Shown here: positions 60,713-64,000 of the stretch, one piece after another
Layout of the letters: every line of letters begins with the position of its first letter
Numbering within the stretch: position 1 is the stretch's first letter
Assembly (NCBI GenBank): GCA_020639255.1
Contig: JACKGZ010000002.1
Location: forward strand, 372,001 to 436,000
DNA: 64,000 nucleotides
Direction of reading: 5' to 3'
Source of the DNA: Phycisphaera sp.
Lineage (GTDB): Bacteria; Planctomycetota; Phycisphaerae; Phycisphaerales; UBA1924
Position numbers and translations under genes: made by a program
Notes under the pieces: generated by a model
Told to the model about the DNA's origin: nothing
Databases searched by the model: none
What the model saw: only the letters and a program-made list of their open reading frames with translations

Positions 60713-61988
60713 CGTTCCTATCCTCTACCCGGTGGGCTGCCAGAGCAACAACGCGACCGCTCCCGCGCCCGGAATCGCACCGGGGGGCGAGGGGCTCGAC
60801 CCGAGGCGGTGTGCCGAGGACGTCGCGCGCTCGCACGGGGGGCTCGGGATCGACCCCAGGATCCCGGGGGCCGTCCCGGACTGGGACGCGCCGTTCTTCC
60901 AGGCGGGGCTGGCGGGCTACTCGGACGCGGCGATGCGGATCATTGCCCGCCGACACGGCTGCCCGGCGTGCGTGACCGAGGCGCTGCTCGACCGGACGCT
61001 GCTCGCGGGCGGGCGCGGGTTCGCCAAGGCGGACCTCGGTGAGCTGCACGACAACGTGCCGGGCGGCGATGAGGATGCGCCGCTGGTCGGGCAGATCATG
61101 GGCTCGGAGCCCGCGGAGATGGCGGCGGCGGCGCTCAAGATGCTCGAACAGGACACGCGCGGCGCGAGGGCGTACCGCGATCTGGCGTACGAGGACATCA
61201 CGCAGCACAAGGTGCGCGAGAGTCTCGAAGAGCACGATGAAATCGAGCGGGTTGCGGGCAGCTTCGCCGCGATCGACGTGAACCTTGCTTGCCCGGTGAA
61301 GAAGATCGCCAAGAAGGCGCGGGGCGGGCACTGGCTCGCCGAGCCGGCGGGCGCGATCCGGATTCTGGAGGCGGTGCGAGAGGCCGTGCCGGCGCACGTG
61401 CCGGTGACGGTGAAGATGCGCCGCAGCTTCGACGACACGCCAGAGATGGTCGAGAGCTTCTGGAAGATCTTCGACGCGGCCTACGACATGGGCTGCTCTT
61501 GGGTGACGGTGCACGGGCGCACGGTCGAGCAGAAGTATGTGGGACCGAGCCGATGGGATTTGCTGAAAGAGATCCGTGAGGCTCGCCCCGAGCGCGTGAT
61601 CCTGGGCTCGGGCGACATCTGGGAGGCGGGTGACATCTTCCGCATGATGGCGTACACCGGCCTCTCGGGTGTGAGCGTGGCGCGCGGGTGCATCGGGAAC
61701 CCGTGGATTTTCCGCCAGGCGCGCGACCTGATGGCCGGGCGCGAGCCGAGCCTGCCCACGATCGCCGAGCAGAGGAAAGTGCTCGAAGATCACTTCGCGC
61801 TCGCGATGAGTGTGAACCGCTCAATGGTCCGCAGCCCCGAATCGCACACGGGCAAGACGATGCGCAAGTTCGGCATCCGCTTCGCCCAGCACCACCCGCG
61901 GAGCGAGGAGGTCCGCCTGCGCATGATCGCGGTCAGCACGCTCGCCGACTGGCGGGCGGTGCTGGATGACTTGTACACAGAGGAGTAA
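60696..61988 (+). CDS. dus: tRNA-dihydrouridine synthase
   Basis: 430 aa from ATG 60696. The FMN enzyme core begins near APFFQAGLAGYSDAAMRII. It contains VNLACPVKKIAKKARGGHWL, where Cys in the ACP motif is the catalytic acid, followed by VPVTVKMRR, VTVHGRT and VARGCIGNPWIF for FMN and phosphate binding. It reduces uridines in tRNA. The first about 60 residues are low-complexity and poorly conserved; the ATG overlaps the divergent lipoprotein start, so GTG 60732 or a later codon may be the real start. DinB-like gene follows after 3 bases. Confidence 0.85.
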   Translation: MGFRRIVPILYPVGCQSNNATAPAPGIAPGGEGLDPRRCAEDVARSHGGLGIDPRIPGAVPDWDAPFFQAGLAGYSDAAMRIIARRHGCPACVTEALLDRTLLAGGRGFAKADLGELHDNVPGGDEDAPLVGQIMGSEPAEMAAAALKMLEQDTRGARAYRDLAYEDITQHKVRESLEEHDEIERVAGSFAAIDVNLACPVKKIAKKARGGHWLAEPAGAIRILEAVREAVPAHVPVTVKMRRSFDDTPEMVESFWKIFDAAYDMGCSWVTVHGRTVEQKYVGPSRWDLLKEIREARPERVILGSGDIWEAGDIFRMMAYTGLSGVSVARGCIGNPWIFRQARDLMAGREPSLPTIAEQRKVLEDHFALAMSVNRSMVRSPESHTGKTMRKFGIRFAQHHPRSEEVRLRMIAVSTLADWRAVLDDLYTEE

Positions 61989-61991
61989 GGC

Positions 61992-62564
61992 ATGGACACA
62001 CCGAGCCACGACAACCAAATCATCCAAGGCTGGCTGACGGCCTTTGCGAGCTCGAAGAAATGGGCCGACGGCTCGATCGAACAGATGTCGGACGAGCAGC
62101 TCTTCACGCGGGTCGCGCCGGGGTTCAACTCGGTCGCTGCGATCATGAAGCACATCGCGGGCAACGTGAAGAGCCGGTGGACCGACTGGCGTACAACCGA
62201 CGGCGAGAAGCCCTGGCGCAACCGCGAGACCGAGTTCGACGTCGAGGGGCTCAGTCGAGACGACGTGCAGAAGCTTTGGGACAACGCTTGGGTGACGATC
62301 TACCGCGAGCTGATGTCGATGACCGAGGAAGACCTCGGTCGGACGATCACGATCCGGGGCGAGGACCACACGGTGCCCGAGGCGGTCAGTCGACAGCTCC
62401 TGCACATGGGCTACCACACGGGGCAGATCGTGTGGCTCGGGCGGATGCTGGTGGGTGACGGTTGGAAGTGGCTGACCGTCAAACCGGGCGGGAGCGACGA
62501 CTTCAACAGGCTCATGCACGACCGGTTCGGGCCGGGCCTTGGGCCGGGCATGGGCCAGGCCTGA
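61992..62564 (+). CDS. DinB-like (DUF1572-type) protein
   Basis: 190 aa. It has the layout of a DinB four-helix bundle: NSVAAIMKHIAGNVKSRWTD near residue 55 with the first His, and RQLLHMGYHTGQIVWLGRML near 145 with the HxxxH ligands for a divalent metal. The C-terminus is a Gly/Pro-rich tail. Related proteins act as thiol-dependent or metal-dependent transferases or have no known role. It lies 3 bases after dus and is co-transcribed with it. Confidence 0.8.
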   Translation: MDTPSHDNQIIQGWLTAFASSKKWADGSIEQMSDEQLFTRVAPGFNSVAAIMKHIAGNVKSRWTDWRTTDGEKPWRNRETEFDVEGLSRDDVQKLWDNAWVTIYRELMSMTEEDLGRTITIRGEDHTVPEAVSRQLLHMGYHTGQIVWLGRMLVGDGWKWLTVKPGGSDDFNRLMHDRFGPGLGPGMGQA

Positions 62565-62611
62565 TCGCCGTGACCTGACGCGCCGGGCGGGTTGGTCGGT
62601 ACGATCGGGGC

Positions 62612-64000
62612 ATGAAACAGACATTTCTTTGGCTTGTGATGTGCGGTGCGTTCGGTGCCCAGGCGCAGCGTTCGCTTGAGTTCCGCGCGACGGTGGACCC
62701 TGCTGTGCAGCCGCTGGCGGCCAGCGGCCGGCTCGTGGTGTACCTGATCGATCAGGACTCTGAGCTTGGTCGGATGCAGCCGGCCGATGGACCTTTCTTT
62801 TCGGATCCGCAGCCGATGTTCTCGGTTGAGGTGCGGGGCGTGCCGGCGGGTGAGTCGATGGTCGTCGGTGACGACGCGGTCTTCTTTCCGGTCATGCCGA
62901 GCGAGCTCAAACCCGGGCGGTATCGCGCTCAGGCTGTTCTGGACATGCATCGCGCCAACAGCGACTGGCACCGCGAGGAAGGGAATCTGTACTCGCAGCC
63001 GGTGACGTTCGACGTCACCGAGCGTGAGCAGGATCAGATCGTGCACTTGCGACTGGATCAGCGCGTCGGTTCGTACGAGGCGCGCGAGGAGCCGGGCATC
63101 CATCAGATCGCCGTGGTCTCTCGCGCGATGCAGGAGTTTGATCCCGATCGGTCGATGCTGCGGGCGGCCGTGATCGATCCGATCGACATGGAAGAAGGTC
63201 GTCGATACCCGGTGGTGTACGAGGTGCCGGGGTTCGGTGGCGACCACAACCGAGCCGAGTGGATGGCGGCGCGGATGCGGTTTGCCGAGCCGGATTCAGA
63301 TCTTGGTCGGCTCGCGCGCAATGCGTTCTGGGTCGTGCTCGATCCGGAAGGGCCCAACGGGCACCATCTCTTTGCCGACTCGGCGAACAACGGCCCTATG
63401 GGCGAGGCGCTCACAGAGGCTGTCATCCCCGCGATCGACGCCGCGTTTGCGACGATCCCGAAGGCGAGCGCGCGATTGCTGCGCGGTCATTCGTCGGGCG
63501 GGTGGTCGACGATCTGGCTCGGGATGAACTACCCGGACACCTTCGGCGGCATCTGGTCGAGCTCGCCCGACCCGGTCGACTTCAGCTCGTTCCAGGCGGT
63601 CGATATCTACGCCGACGCCAACATGTATCGGCGTGAGGACAAGGCTCAGGAAATGGGGAGCGACGTCGTGTGGATCCCCAGCTACAAGGACGAGCACGGC
63701 AACGTCGGCATGACCATTCGCGAGGAGAACCGAATGGAAGAAGTGCTCGGGCCGGGCAACACGAGCGCACAGCAGTGGGACTCCTGGCTCGCGGTCTTCG
63801 GGCCGAAACGCGACGACGGCACGCCCGCCGATCTGTACGACCCGAAGACCGGCACGATCGATCGGAGTGTTGCGAAGCAGTATGAGAAGTACGACATCGT
63901 GCGCCAACTCAAGGGCAACCGCGCCAAGTTCGGGCTGATCCTCAAGGACCGGCTGCGGCTGATCGTGGGCGACATGGACAATTACGACCTCGACGAGGCG
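62612..64000 (+). CDS. Exported esterase-like protein (alpha/beta hydrolase, 3' partial)
   Basis: The frame runs from ATG 62612 without a stop to the window end, at least 463 aa. An N-terminal signal (TFLWLVMCGAFGAQA) suggests export. A beta-rich domain (about 20-150) is followed by an esterase-D/Fes-like hydrolase domain. YPVVYEVPGFGGDHN is the typical first strand and oxyanion-loop region, and LLRGHSSGGWSTIW carries the nucleophile Ser. The catalytic Asp and His should lie near or beyond the window end. It resembles enterochelin-esterase-like hydrolases in layout; substrate unknown. Confidence 0.8.
   Translation, partial: MKQTFLWLVMCGAFGAQAQRSLEFRATVDPAVQPLAASGRLVVYLIDQDSELGRMQPADGPFFSDPQPMFSVEVRGVPAGESMVVGDDAVFFPVMPSELKPGRYRAQAVLDMHRANSDWHREEGNLYSQPVTFDVTEREQDQIVHLRLDQRVGSYEAREEPGIHQIAVVSRAMQEFDPDRSMLRAAVIDPIDMEEGRRYPVVYEVPGFGGDHNRAEWMAARMRFAEPDSDLGRLARNAFWVVLDPEGPNGHHLFADSANNGPMGEALTEAVIPAIDAAFATIPKASARLLRGHSSGGWSTIWLGMNYPDTFGGIWSSSPDPVDFSSFQAVDIYADANMYRREDKAQEMGSDVVWIPSYKDEHGNVGMTIREENRMEEVLGPGNTSAQQWDSWLAVFGPKRDDGTPADLYDPKTGTIDRSVAKQYEKYDIVRQLKGNRAKFGLILKDRLRLIVGDMDNYDLDEA

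Noticed and set aside
1..64000. CRISPR arrays, rRNA, transposase genes
   Set aside because: No repeated spacer-repeat pattern, rRNA signature or recognisable transposase was seen on either strand.

Overview
The window looks like a chromosomal segment of a high-GC planctomycete of the Phycisphaerae/Phycisphaerales type. This is inferred from gene content: a C-terminal PEP-CTERM sorting signal at the left edge, a secreted metalloprotease ending in the short double calcium-binding 'dockerin-like' repeat of that group, DUF1579 proteins, Sec-exported amidohydrolases, an M16 peptidase and many lipoproteins. No rRNA, tRNA or CRISPR array was recognised, so the placement rests on proteins only.

Positions 1-13.2 kb are accessory and more A/T-rich than the rest. 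After a PEP-CTERM gene tail and a GNAT-like gene comes an orphan mobilisation module (about 1.2-10.1 kb). It holds an ArdC-type antirestriction protein with a coupled small gene, a divergent HEPN-motif protein, a candidate oriT hairpin, a MobC-like relaxosome protein, a MOBP-like relaxase, a VirD4/TraG-like coupling protein with an unusual extra C-terminal membrane region, a DUF3991/Toprim primase-like protein and a GIY-YIG nuclease. I see no type IV secretion genes, integrase or replication initiator. Next are a secreted zinc metalloprotease, a lipoprotein and a small gene with a large palindromic operator-like site.

Positions 13.2-17.4 kb hold part of a tailed-phage head module: a 5'-truncated portal gene, a scaffold-like protein, a DUF5309 (SU10-like) major capsid protein, and connector, tail and holin-like small genes. 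No terminase or tape measure is present, and codon use resembles the host.

Positions 17.4-64 kb are ordinary core genome in short operons. On the minus strand is a set of amidohydrolases plus a methyltransferase. A PPi-type phosphofructokinase is followed by two DUF1579 genes and ribBA with a degenerate GTP cyclohydrolase II half. A plus-strand run covers a TlpA-like protein, an AhpD-like protein, a CCA/poly(A) polymerase, two paralogous ClpP/NfeD-fold exported proteins, an M3 peptidase, an aromatic-amino-acid-decarboxylase-like enzyme and a lipoprotein. A LuxR-type regulator, an FAD enzyme, rsmD, an AdnB/UvrD-like helicase-nuclease and an M16 peptidase follow. The minus strand then carries a solitary atpG, two metallo-beta-lactamase-fold hydrolases, an isoprenylcysteine-methyltransferase-like protein and gpsA. 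The right end has a P1B-type ATPase with a CPT motif, an alpha/beta hydrolase, a lipoprotein/PIG-L deacetylase/mgtE operon, dus, a DinB-like protein and an esterase cut by the window end.

The most unusual items are the orphan mobilisation module with its odd coupling protein, the partial phage head cassette, the perfect 16-bp hairpin that sits both just after atpG and inside the signal sequence of the next gene, the P1B ATPase CPT motif, and the amidohydrolase set in which only one of three domains keeps the metal-binding HxH.
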